A DNA stretch of 64,000 nucleotides from Rhodoferax sp. (lineage in GTDB: Bacteria; Pseudomonadota; Gammaproteobacteria; Burkholderiales; Burkholderiaceae_C). The stretch spans positions 286,190 to 350,189 of the forward strand of contig JARLJI010000116.1 of assembly GCA_031291295.1 (NCBI GenBank), read 5' to 3'. Shown here one piece after another: positions 48,682 through 57,764 of the stretch. Below the pieces are notes generated by a model. It saw only the letters and a list, made by a program, of their open reading frames with translations. It was not told where the DNA came from and ran no database searches. How positions within the stretch are numbered: the stretch's first letter is position 1; every line of letters begins with the position of its first letter. The position numbers and the translations under genes were made by a program.

Positions 48682-49730
48682 GCGCAGTGACGGAGACGTC
48701 GGCCGATCGCGGCATCGATTTCGAGATCGGCCGGCTGGACGCATACCTGCGTCAGGCCCTCCCCGACCTGTCAGGCGAGCTGGTCGTTGAGCGCACTCTC
48801 GGGGGCATGTCCAACCCGACCTACTTCCTGCGACGCGGAGATTGGCAGGCTGTGCTGCGCAAGCAGCCGAACTCGGTGCTGATGGCGTCGGCTCACGCGA
48901 TCGACCGGGAATACCGCGTGCTGAACGCGCTGCGGGGCAGTGCCGTCCCGGTGCCTACGCCGCTTCTGTATTGCACCGACCGGGGCGTCGTCGGGACGCC
49001 GTTCTACCTGATGGAACGGATCGACGGCCGGGTGTTCGATGGGTTCGCCATGCCCGGGGTGCCTCCGACTGACAGGCGCGCGATGTACGAGTCGATGTGC
49101 GCCACGATGGCCGCGCTTCATCGCCTGGACTTCCGTGCGCTCGGCCTGGCCGACTATGGCCGGCCAGGCAACTACTTCGCGCGCCAGCTCGGCCGGTGGT
49201 CGCAGCAGTGGACGCAGTTTCGCCGCGGTGACGACGACAACCCGGACCTCGACCGCATCGTGGCCTGGCTCTCGGAGCGCGTCCCCGACAGCGACTCGAT
49301 CGCGTTGTGCCATGGCGACTTCCGCATCACCAACATGATGTTCCACCCGACCGAACCGCGGGTCGTCGGCGTGCTCGACTGGGAATTGTCGACACTCGGG
49401 CATCCGCTCGTCGACGTGGCGTTCAACAGCCAGGCCTGGCGCATGGCGACCGACGAGAACGGCGGGCTGCTTGGCCTGCCGCTCGCCGAGCTCGGCATCC
49501 CGACCGAAGAGGAGTACCTTGAGCGCTACTACCGGCTCGCCGGCTTGAGCGAGCGCATGACGACCTTTCACCAGGTCTTCGCGATGTTTCGCGGCTCGGT
49601 CGGCAGCGCCGGCGTGGCGATGCGTGGCGAGGCCGGCAACGCCTTTCTTCCCGACGCGGCCCGGGTGGGCCGCAAGCTGGCGCGCGCCTATGCCAAGCGC
49701 GGCGCAGAGCTCGCGCGTGGCGCGCCATGA
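48678..49730 (+). CDS. APH-like phosphotransferase (ACAD10/11 kinase-domain-like)
   Basis: 'LCHGDFRITNMMFHPTEPRVVGVLDWELSTLGHPLVDVA' HGDxxxxN...DWE motifs; N-terminal 'ERTLGGMSNPTYFL'. Confidence 0.92.
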   Translation: MSAVTETSADRGIDFEIGRLDAYLRQALPDLSGELVVERTLGGMSNPTYFLRRGDWQAVLRKQPNSVLMASAHAIDREYRVLNALRGSAVPVPTPLLYCTDRGVVGTPFYLMERIDGRVFDGFAMPGVPPTDRRAMYESMCATMAALHRLDFRALGLADYGRPGNYFARQLGRWSQQWTQFRRGDDDNPDLDRIVAWLSERVPDSDSIALCHGDFRITNMMFHPTEPRVVGVLDWELSTLGHPLVDVAFNSQAWRMATDENGGLLGLPLAELGIPTEEEYLERYYRLAGLSERMTTFHQVFAMFRGSVGSAGVAMRGEAGNAFLPDAARVGRKLARAYAKRGAELARGAP

Positions 49731-50413
49731 ATGACAAGAAGACCCTGACGATGAACCTTGACGATGCGATCCGCCTGCGCCGCTCCGTGCGCGGATATCT
49801 GCCCACTGAAGTGCCGCAGGTCACACTGCACGAGGTGTTCGACCTGGCGCAGCTTGCACCCTCGAACTGCAACGTGCAGCCGTGGGTTCCGCATGTGGTG
49901 TCGGGCACGGCCTTGCAGCGCGTGCGCGCGGCCTTGGTCGACGCCATCGGCAAAAGCCAGCCGCACGACCCAGACTGGCCTGCGGACGGTAAATTCGAAG
50001 GGGTCTATCGCGAGCGTCAGGTCGACGCTGCCGTTCAACTCTATGGCGCGATGGGTGTCGATCGCCGCGACCTGGTGGGCCGACAAGCCGCCTACGTGCG
50101 CAACCTTGCGTTCTTCGACGCGCCGCACGCCGTGTTCGTCTTCATGCCGCACCCGTTCGACACGCGCGAGGCAACCGACATCGGCATGTACGCGCAGACG
50201 CTGATGCTGGCGTTGACCGCACGCGGGATCGCTTCCTGTGCGCAAGGCGCGCTCGGCCTGTATCCAAGCATCGTGCGCGAGCAGCTCGGTCTGTCTGCGC
50301 AGCATCGGTTGCTGTTTGGCGTCTCGTTCGGCTACGAAGACCGGACGGTGAAGGCCAACATCGCACGTGTGGGCCGGGCGCCCTTGCATGAGGCGGTGCG
50401 CTTTCATCGCTGA
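49727..50413 (+). CDS. nitroreductase family protein
   Basis: 'AIRLRRSVRGYLPTEVPQVTLHEVFDLAQLAPSNCNVQPWVPHVVSG', 'LALTARGIASCAQGAL'. Confidence 0.92.
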   Translation: MNDKKTLTMNLDDAIRLRRSVRGYLPTEVPQVTLHEVFDLAQLAPSNCNVQPWVPHVVSGTALQRVRAALVDAIGKSQPHDPDWPADGKFEGVYRERQVDAAVQLYGAMGVDRRDLVGRQAAYVRNLAFFDAPHAVFVFMPHPFDTREATDIGMYAQTLMLALTARGIASCAQGALGLYPSIVREQLGLSAQHRLLFGVSFGYEDRTVKANIARVGRAPLHEAVRFHR

Positions 50414-50419
50414 ACGTCC

Positions 50420-51727
50420 ATGGAAGACAGCACACTTTGCGCTTTGCGGCGGGCCACGATGGTCGATCCGATCATCCCCGCTACGGCGCCTGACAGCATG
50501 TTCCGGCGCATCGGTGTGGCGGGACCGGGCTTGATGGGTCTGGGCATCGCGCAGGTGGCGGCGGCTGCGGGCATCGGTGTCGTGCTGCTCGGGCGCGACG
50601 CCGCGTCGGCACGGGCCGGACACCGGCGGCTGGCGGACCTTCTGCAGCGGCAGGTGACTCGTGGACGCCTCGATACGTCGGCAGCGGAATCGATTTTGGC
50701 GCGGGTGACACCGGTGGCCGACTTTGCGGCTCTGTGCGATTGTGATCTTGCCATCGAAGCCGTGCCCGAGGACCGCGCGATCAAAAACGACGTGCTGCGG
50801 CGCATGCAGCAGGCACTGCCGCCCGGCACGCTGATCGCAACCAATACGTCGGGCTTGCCGGTCACGGGGCTAGGAGCCGCGTTGGCTCGGCCCCATCGCT
50901 TCATCGGGTTGCACTTCTTCTCGCCGGTCGAGCGTATGGCGCTGGTGGAGGTGATCAAGGGTGAAGCGACCGCGCACGCGACCGTCCTTGAGGCGCTGAC
51001 CTTCGTGGAGCGGGTCGGCCATCGACCGATCGTCGTGCGCGACGGGCCGGGCTTCTTCACCTCGCGCGTGTTCGCCGCCTACCTCGACGAAGCGATCGCA
51101 ATGGTCGGCGAAGGCGTGTCGCCTGCGCTGATCGAGCAGGCGGCGCTGGCCGGCGGGCGTGCCATGGGCCCATTGGCCGTGCTGGACGAGGTCTCGCTGC
51201 AACTCAACTGGCAGCAGGCCCAGCAGGCGAGGGTGGACGGGTTGGAAGAGCGCTTTTGCCGGCCGCTCGCGTGGCCAGTACTCAATCGCATGCTGAGCCT
51301 CGGACGCGGCGGCCGGCGCCAGGGCGGCGGCTTCTACGACCACCCGGCCGATGGCGCCAGGCGGCTGTGGCCGGGCTTGGCCGAAGCGTTTGTGCTACTC
51401 GGTGAGCAGCCGCTGCCAGAAGTCGTTGAGCGACGCCTGCGCCATGTCGAGGTCATGCAGGCGCTGCGTTGTCTGGAAGAGGGTGTGCTGGCGAATGCCG
51501 ATGAGGCGGACACTGGGTCGATGCTCGGCTTGGGCTTCCCCGCTGCCACGGGCGGTGTGTTGCGCTGGGTTGAAGAGCACGGCCTCGCTCGTTTCACCGA
51601 GGCATGCGACGCCATGGCCGTGGAACACGGACCGCGCTTTGAGCCATCGTCATGGCTGCGCGAAGTGACGCGCTGCGGCAACGGGCTGGCGGCGTGGCGA
51701 ATGGGTCAATCAAGAGGAGTGATGTGA
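50420..51727 (+). CDS. 3-hydroxyacyl-CoA dehydrogenase family protein
   Basis: 'IGVAGPGLMGLGIAQVAAAAGIGVVLLGRD', 'LIATNTSGLPVTGLGAALARPHRFIGLHFFSPVERMALVEVI', 'DGPGFFTSRV'; start may be the internal Met at 'MFRRIGVAG'. Confidence 0.92.
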   Translation: MEDSTLCALRRATMVDPIIPATAPDSMFRRIGVAGPGLMGLGIAQVAAAAGIGVVLLGRDAASARAGHRRLADLLQRQVTRGRLDTSAAESILARVTPVADFAALCDCDLAIEAVPEDRAIKNDVLRRMQQALPPGTLIATNTSGLPVTGLGAALARPHRFIGLHFFSPVERMALVEVIKGEATAHATVLEALTFVERVGHRPIVVRDGPGFFTSRVFAAYLDEAIAMVGEGVSPALIEQAALAGGRAMGPLAVLDEVSLQLNWQQAQQARVDGLEERFCRPLAWPVLNRMLSLGRGGRRQGGGFYDHPADGARRLWPGLAEAFVLLGEQPLPEVVERRLRHVEVMQALRCLEEGVLANADEADTGSMLGLGFPAATGGVLRWVEEHGLARFTEACDAMAVEHGPRFEPSSWLREVTRCGNGLAAWRMGQSRGVM

Positions 51728-52887
51728 TGTCTGGACCGTTGAGCGGGTTTCGAGTGCTGGAGCTGACGGCGATCGGGCCGGTGCCTTTTGCCGGCGCGCT
51801 ACTGGCCGACATGGGGGCCGATGTCGTGCGCATTGACCGGTTGCCGGTGCCAGGTGCGAAGCCGGAGTTGCCGCCATGTTTCGACTTCTACAACCGTAAC
51901 AAACGCTCGTTGGCGCTGGATCTGAAGCGCCCGCAAGCCGTACAGACGGTGCTGCGCATGGTCCGCGAGGCCGATGTGCTGCTCGAGGGTTACCGCCCCG
52001 GCGTCACCGAACGCCTGGGCTTCGGCCCGGCGCCATGTCTCGAAGCGAATCCGCGGTTGGTCTACGGCCGCATGACGGGTTGGGGCCAGGAGGGTCCGCT
52101 GTCTCAAGCCGTCGGTCACGACATAAATTACCTCGCGCTGACCGGTGCATTGCACTGCATCGGCTCGCCCGACCAGCCGGTGCCGCCGCTGAACCTGGTG
52201 GCCGACCTCGGAGGCGGCGCGATGTACCTCGCGGTGGGTGTGCTCGCGGCGGCGATGGAGGCGCGCAGTTCCGGCCACGGCCAAGTGGTCGATGCGGCCA
52301 TGATCGACGGCGTGAGCCACCTGATGTCGGCCTTCCAGGCCTTTCGCCAGTTCGGCAGCTGGACCGCGAATCGCCGCGAGAACATCGTCGACGGAGGTGC
52401 GCCATTCTACGGCACCTACGAAACGCGAGACGGCAAGTTCATCGCGGTGGGCGCTATCGAGCCGCATTTTTATGCCGCGCTGCTCGACGTCCTAGGCATG
52501 AGTGGCGAGCCGCTGCCTGAGCAGAACGACCGCACTTCCTGGCCGACGATGCGCGAGCGCTTCGCTGCAGTCTTTCGCAAGAAGACGCGCGACGAGTGGG
52601 TTCAGGCCATGGAAGGACGCGACGCCTGCTTCGCGCCGGTGCTCGACATCGACGAAGCCTCGCAACACCCGCAGATGCGCGCGCGAAACGTCTTCACGCG
52701 CTTCGACAACGTGCTGCACCCGAGCCCGGCGCCGCGCTTCGGCCGCACGCCCGGAACGCTACGCCGCCCGCCACCGTCACCAGGTCAGCACAGCCATGAG
52801 GTGTTGGCCGAGTGGGGCTTTGAGGGAGCGCAGGTCAGCGCGCTCGAGGCGACCGGCGCGATGCAGCAGGCGAGCGCCGCGTCCTAG
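51727..52887 (+). CDS. CaiB/BaiF family protein, AMACR-like
   Basis: 'LTAIGPVPFAGALLADMGADVVRIDR', 'AVGHDINYLALTGALHCIGSPDQPVPPLNLVADLGGGAMYL', 'VDAAMIDGVSHL'. Confidence 0.85.
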   Translation: MSGPLSGFRVLELTAIGPVPFAGALLADMGADVVRIDRLPVPGAKPELPPCFDFYNRNKRSLALDLKRPQAVQTVLRMVREADVLLEGYRPGVTERLGFGPAPCLEANPRLVYGRMTGWGQEGPLSQAVGHDINYLALTGALHCIGSPDQPVPPLNLVADLGGGAMYLAVGVLAAAMEARSSGHGQVVDAAMIDGVSHLMSAFQAFRQFGSWTANRRENIVDGGAPFYGTYETRDGKFIAVGAIEPHFYAALLDVLGMSGEPLPEQNDRTSWPTMRERFAAVFRKKTRDEWVQAMEGRDACFAPVLDIDEASQHPQMRARNVFTRFDNVLHPSPAPRFGRTPGTLRRPPPSPGQHSHEVLAEWGFEGAQVSALEATGAMQQASAAS

Positions 52888-53065
52888 TCATGCGCTCGCG
52901 GGCAGCAATCCCCAACCTTCCCGCCTCAGTGAGAGGAAGCTGTGGCAAAGCAACAACCGGCAGTGCCAGACGGTATTAGATAAATATGATAAGCTAGTGT
53001 AATATATTTATGAGGCACGCGAACTTTTGCCACGTGCCAGAGACAATTTCCAGGAGACACTTCCA

Positions 53066-54214
53066 ATGGTACTCACCGACGACCAGAAAGCCTTGCAGGA
53101 AACCGCGCGCCGCTTTGCGCGAGAGCGCCTGTTGCCCGACTACCAGAAGCGCGAGAAGCTCGGCGTGCTCGACCGGAATTTGATCGCCGAGATGGGCCGC
53201 CTGGGCCTGCTCGGCACCGACCTGCCCGAGGAGCTTGGTGGCCTCGGCGTCGATGCCGTCACCACCGGCCTGATCGCCGAAGAGTTAGCCTACGGCGATT
53301 TTAATGTCAGCGCCGTGCCGGTGGGCATCTCGCTCAACGCTGCCATCCTGATTCGCCATGCGCAGCCCGACATCGTGCGGGAGTGGGTGCCGCGCATGAC
53401 GCGTGGCGAGGCCATCGTCGCCATCTGCCTGACGGAACCACGTGGCGGCTCGGACGCCAGCAACCTGCAGCTCAAGGCGCGGCGCGACGGCGACCATTAC
53501 GTCATCAACGGAGAGAAGACCTCAATCACTTTTGCCGACCGTGCTGACGCCTACCTGATCTTCGCTCGCACCGGCAAACCCGACGAAGGCGCCAAGGGCG
53601 TCTCAGCCTTCTTCATTCCGGGCGACACACCGGGTATCTCACGAACGCATTTCGATGACGTGGGCAGTACCATTATCGGTCGTGGGTCTGTGTTCTTCGA
53701 TGACGTGCGCATTCCCGCGAGCCACAGACTCGGCGACGAGGGTAAGGGCTTCACCCAGGTGATGCAGGGCTTCGACTACAGCCGCGCGCTCATCGGCCTG
53801 CAGTGCTGCGGCGCCGCGCAGGCCTCGCTCGACGAGGCTTGGGCCTACTCGAAGGAGCGCGAGGCCTTCGGCCGGCCGATCGGGCAGTTCCAAGGCGTGA
53901 GTTTTCCGCTGGCCGAGGGCGAATCGCAGATCGCCGCAGTGCGCCAGTTGTGTTACCACGCACTCTCGCTGCGCGATGCCGGCCTGCAGCACACCGCCGA
54001 GGCGGCGATGTGCAAGTGGATGGGCCCCAGGAATGCGTTCGACGTCATCCACCAGTGTCTGCTGACCTTTGGTCACTACGGTTGGAGCAAGGACCTGCCG
54101 CATCAGCAGCGCATGCGCGACGTGATGGGGCTGGAAATTGGTGACGGGACCGCTCAGGTAATGAAGCTCATCATCGCGCGTGAGCGCATCGGCCGCGCGG
54201 CCGTGCAGTACTGA
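53066..54214 (+). CDS. acyl-CoA dehydrogenase resembling cyclohexanecarboxyl-CoA dehydrogenase (AliB-like)
   Basis: 'ICLTEPRGGSDASNLQLKARRDGDHYVINGEK', C-terminal 'QQRMRDVMGLEIGDGTAQVMKLIIARERIG'; Asp replaces the usual Glu of the YEGT motif. Confidence 0.85.
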   Translation: MVLTDDQKALQETARRFARERLLPDYQKREKLGVLDRNLIAEMGRLGLLGTDLPEELGGLGVDAVTTGLIAEELAYGDFNVSAVPVGISLNAAILIRHAQPDIVREWVPRMTRGEAIVAICLTEPRGGSDASNLQLKARRDGDHYVINGEKTSITFADRADAYLIFARTGKPDEGAKGVSAFFIPGDTPGISRTHFDDVGSTIIGRGSVFFDDVRIPASHRLGDEGKGFTQVMQGFDYSRALIGLQCCGAAQASLDEAWAYSKEREAFGRPIGQFQGVSFPLAEGESQIAAVRQLCYHALSLRDAGLQHTAEAAMCKWMGPRNAFDVIHQCLLTFGHYGWSKDLPHQQRMRDVMGLEIGDGTAQVMKLIIARERIGRAAVQY

Positions 54215-54232
54215 ACTCAGGGAGAACCAAAC

Positions 54233-55102
54233 ATGCCTTATCAATCTGTGTTTCATGCCGGCCTGTTTGCCGACCGGACCTTCATTGTCACCGGCGGTGG
54301 CAGCGGCATCGGCCGCTGCACGGCCCATGAGCTCGCCGCCCTCGGTGCCCACGTGGCGCTGGTGGGCCGCACGCCCGAGAAGCTGGAGGCCGTGAAGGCC
54401 GAGATCGCCGAGGACGGCGGCAGCGCCAGCGTGCACCCCTGCGACATCCGCGACGAAACCGCCGTCGGTGCCACCATCGACGCGGTGCTGCAGCTGCGCG
54501 GGCGCCTGGACGGCCTCGTCAACAATGCCGGCGGCCAGTACCGCACGGCGATGAAAACGATCTCTACCAAGGGCTTCGAGGCCGTGGTGCGCAACAACCT
54601 CACCGGTGGCTTCATCTTCATGCGCGAAGCCTACCTGCGCTGGATGGAGGCGAACGGTGGTGCCATTGTGAACATCATTGCTGACATGTGGAACGGCTGG
54701 CCCGACTATGCGCACTCCGGTGCCGCGCGGGCGGGTATGCACAACCTCAGCGAAACCGCCGCCTGCGAATGGGCGGCCTCTGGCGTGCGCGTGAACACCG
54801 TCGCACCCGGCGGTATTGCTTCCAGCGGCTTTGACACCTACACCCCCGAGGCGAAGGCCAAGATCCTCCAGTACCCGCCCACGGTGCCACTGCAGCGCTA
54901 TGGCACCGAGGCGGAGCTGTCGGCCGCTATTGTCTTCCTGCTCTCTCCGGCGGCGGCATACATTACGGGTTCGTGTATCCGCGTGGACGGCGGGACGCCC
55001 AACGCGCGCGGCACCTGGAAGCTGGAGCCACACACGCGCAGCCAGCCCTTCATGGGTTTTCATCGCGCCACGCTGCCGAAGCTGCTCACCGAGCAGGGGT
55101 GA
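54233..55102 (+). CDS. SDR family oxidoreductase (2,4-dienoyl-CoA reductase/PECR-like)
   Basis: 'TFIVTGGGSGIGRCTAHELAALGAHVALVGRTPEKLEAVKAEI', 'GLVNNAGGQYRTAMKTISTKGFEAVVRNNLTGGF'. Confidence 0.9.
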   Translation: MPYQSVFHAGLFADRTFIVTGGGSGIGRCTAHELAALGAHVALVGRTPEKLEAVKAEIAEDGGSASVHPCDIRDETAVGATIDAVLQLRGRLDGLVNNAGGQYRTAMKTISTKGFEAVVRNNLTGGFIFMREAYLRWMEANGGAIVNIIADMWNGWPDYAHSGAARAGMHNLSETAACEWAASGVRVNTVAPGGIASSGFDTYTPEAKAKILQYPPTVPLQRYGTEAELSAAIVFLLSPAAAYITGSCIRVDGGTPNARGTWKLEPHTRSQPFMGFHRATLPKLLTEQG

Positions 55103-55129
55103 GGCGGCTTTGCTGAACGGTACGTGACA

Positions 55130-55588
55130 ATGACCCTACCGCTCAAGCAACGCTGGTTCGAGGACTACGTGCCAGGCGAGAGCTTCGAGTTTGGCGACTA
55201 CCTGGTCACCGAGGATGAAATCATCGCGTTCGCGCGCCGCTACGACCCACAAGCCTTCCACGTCGATCCAACCGCAGCAGCGCAGTCAAGCTTCGGTGGC
55301 CTGGTGGCCAGCGGCTGGATGACCAGCGCGGTGCTGATGCGCATGATGTGCGACCACTTCATTTCAACGGTCTCGGCGATGGGCTCGCCCGGCGTGGACC
55401 AACTGCGCTGGCTGCGGCCGGTGCGCCCGGACGACCGGCTGCATGCGCGGGTGACGGTGGTCGAGACCCGGCACTCTCAAAGCAAGCCCGATCGCGGCGC
55501 CGTCACGCTGCGCCAGGAGGCCATCAACCAGGACGGCGAGGTGGTCATGTCGCTGGAGGGGCGGGCGCTGCACCGCTGCCGGCCATGA
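55130..55588 (+). CDS. MaoC-family dehydratase
   Basis: 'WFEDYVPGESFEFGDYLVTEDEIIAFARRYDPQAFHVDPTAAAQSSFGGLVASGWMTSAVLMRMM'. Confidence 0.92.
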   Translation: MTLPLKQRWFEDYVPGESFEFGDYLVTEDEIIAFARRYDPQAFHVDPTAAAQSSFGGLVASGWMTSAVLMRMMCDHFISTVSAMGSPGVDQLRWLRPVRPDDRLHARVTVVETRHSQSKPDRGAVTLRQEAINQDGEVVMSLEGRALHRCRP

Positions 55589-56181
55589 AGCTGGTACTGA
55601 TTCGCCATGGCCGACCTGACGAAGACGACATCGAGCGGCCGCACGACCCGCCGCTGCGCGCCGACGGCTGGCAGCAGGCGCGGGCGGTAGCGAGCCAACT
55701 GGCCACCGAAGGCATCACGCGCATCGTCAGCAGCCCGCTGCTGCGCGCGCGGCAGACTGCCGCCCCGCTAGCAGAGCGGCTGGGGCTGGCAAACGACATC
55801 ATCGACGGCTGGGCCGAGGCCGACCGCCACGTCGCGCGTTACCGCTCCACCGAGACGCTGCGCCAGCAGGGCCATGAGGAGTGGGGGCGCTTTCTGCAAG
55901 ACCCGGTGTGCTACCTGGGCGGCGACCCGCAGCAATTCCACGCCGACGTGCTGGGCGCGCTGGCGGCCGTGCTCGGCGGCGCCGACGGAACCGACCACGT
56001 AGCCGTATTCACCCACGGTCTTCCGATCAACGTCGTGCTATCGCACGTGCTCGGGTTGGAGCGCATCACCCACTTTGCGCCAGGCTATGGCTCGATCACG
56101 CGGCTGCGCGCGCGTGGGCCCGACGCGATCGGGATCTTCAGCATCAACGAAAATGGCCATCATGCTGGCCGCAATGAATGA
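55585..56181 (+). CDS. histidine phosphatase family protein
   Basis: 'MKLVLIRHGRPDEDD', 'RIVSSPLLRARQTAAPLAERLGL', 'VAVFTHGLPINVVLSHVLG'; overlaps both neighbours by 4 nt. Confidence 0.92.
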   Translation: MKLVLIRHGRPDEDDIERPHDPPLRADGWQQARAVASQLATEGITRIVSSPLLRARQTAAPLAERLGLANDIIDGWAEADRHVARYRSTETLRQQGHEEWGRFLQDPVCYLGGDPQQFHADVLGALAAVLGGADGTDHVAVFTHGLPINVVLSHVLGLERITHFAPGYGSITRLRARGPDAIGIFSINENGHHAGRNE

Positions 56182-57221
56182 ATCAGATGAACACCATCGG
56201 TGACGACGCCACACTGGCACGCAAGATTTCCGCCTATCTAGCGCAGCAGGTTGGGCACCCGATCCAGGTCGGCACGATCCGCCGCTTTCCTGTCGGCTTC
56301 TCGTGGTTGACCTACGCGGTGCCAGTGACCGGACTGCAGGGCAACGGTGACACGCAGGAACTGATCCTGCGCCTGGGCCCGGACTACGGCCTGTTCGCGC
56401 CCTACAGCGCCGCGCCGCAGGTGCTGTCCATGCGATCGCTCGAAGGCAGCACCGTACCCCTGCCGCGCGCCTACTGGAGCAGCGACGACGCAAGCATCTT
56501 CGGCGCGCCCTTCCTGTTCTGCGAGAAGGTGTCAGGCGCGGCCGTAGTGCCCTGGGTGTCCGCCAACGAGCCGGGCCTGGAGGAGAGCTACCGGCGGCGT
56601 CTGGGCGAACAGTTCATCGACGCGCTGGCGGCGCTGCATCGCGTGCCATGGCAGGACAAGCCGATCGCCGACATGGCGCATGGCATCACCGTCGACAACG
56701 CCGCACGGCAGAACGTGGTGTACTGGGAGGCACAAATCGCGCGCTGGGCCATGCGCCCCTATCCGCTGGCCGAGTGGGGCATCCGCTGGCTCAAGGCCCA
56801 TGCGCCGGTGGCACCGCGCGTGGCCATAGTGCACGGCGACTACCGCACCGGCAACTTCCTTGAAGAGAGCGGGCGTATCACCGCCATTCTGGATTGGGAA
56901 CTCGTGCACCTGGGCGACCCGCACGAAGATCTGGGTTGGGCCAGCCTGCCGATGTACATGGGCGGCAGCAAGCTCATCAGCCGCCTGGCCGAGCCCGACT
57001 GGTTCTACGCGCGCTACAGCGAGAAGGCGGCCTTCCAGGTCTCGATGCCCTCCGTGCGCTACTACCAGGTGCTGTCGCTGCTGAAGCTGGCGGCCACGCA
57101 CATGGCGGCGGCACGCTGCTTCGAGGAAGGACGCTTCAATGACATGCGCATGCCGGCGATGGGCAGCCAGATCGCCACTTGCCTGCGCCAGATGGAAAAA
57201 ACGATCGAAAGTGTTTCATGA
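56178..57221 (+). CDS. APH-like phosphotransferase (ACAD10/11 kinase-domain-like)
   Basis: 'IVHGDYRTGNFLEESGRITAILDWELVHLGDPHEDLGWA' motifs. Confidence 0.91.
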   Translation: MNQMNTIGDDATLARKISAYLAQQVGHPIQVGTIRRFPVGFSWLTYAVPVTGLQGNGDTQELILRLGPDYGLFAPYSAAPQVLSMRSLEGSTVPLPRAYWSSDDASIFGAPFLFCEKVSGAAVVPWVSANEPGLEESYRRRLGEQFIDALAALHRVPWQDKPIADMAHGITVDNAARQNVVYWEAQIARWAMRPYPLAEWGIRWLKAHAPVAPRVAIVHGDYRTGNFLEESGRITAILDWELVHLGDPHEDLGWASLPMYMGGSKLISRLAEPDWFYARYSEKAAFQVSMPSVRYYQVLSLLKLAATHMAAARCFEEGRFNDMRMPAMGSQIATCLRQMEKTIESVS

Positions 57222-57712
57222 ACAACTCCTTCCCCCGACTGATCGATGGCATGTGCGCAACGCTGCGCACCGAGGTACTGAGCCGCCTAGACGACGAGTT
57301 TGCGCGTGGCCAGGTGTTCGGTGTGATCAACCTGCTGAATACCTTCAAGTTCCGCGCGGACTGGTCGGCAGGCTTTCTGCTCCAGCAACTCGCGGCCCAG
57401 CGCACCGCGCTCGATGGCGTGACTGAACTGCTGCAGGGCCAGCCCGCGTCGGTGTCGCTGCCCGCGCTGCCTCAAGGTTCGTTGCCGGTGGTCACGCCGA
57501 TCGCTGAGCTCCTGGCGCTGCGTGACGAGGGTAACCGCGCCATCAGCGCGCTTCTCGGATGGCTCGATGCCGAGCGTTCCCGGCTGGCCCCTGAGGTTGC
57601 GAACCAGGTCGAAAAGCTGCTGCGCGCGGCGATGCGCGCCGAAGTCGACATCGAACTGAAGAATTCTCCGCGGCCACTGTTCGCGGAGATGTCAAGTGGA
57701 CGGGAAGAGTGA
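57218..57712 (+). CDS. uncharacterised protein following the phosphotransferase
   Basis: Overlaps the kinase stop by 4 nt; possibly DUF6285-like by genomic context only. Confidence 0.6.
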   Translation: MNNSFPRLIDGMCATLRTEVLSRLDDEFARGQVFGVINLLNTFKFRADWSAGFLLQQLAAQRTALDGVTELLQGQPASVSLPALPQGSLPVVTPIAELLALRDEGNRAISALLGWLDAERSRLAPEVANQVEKLLRAAMRAEVDIELKNSPRPLFAEMSSGREE

Positions 57713-57764
57713 GGCCGGTACCGGAAGCTGACGGAAGCGAGCCGATGGTCTGACTTGCAGTGCG

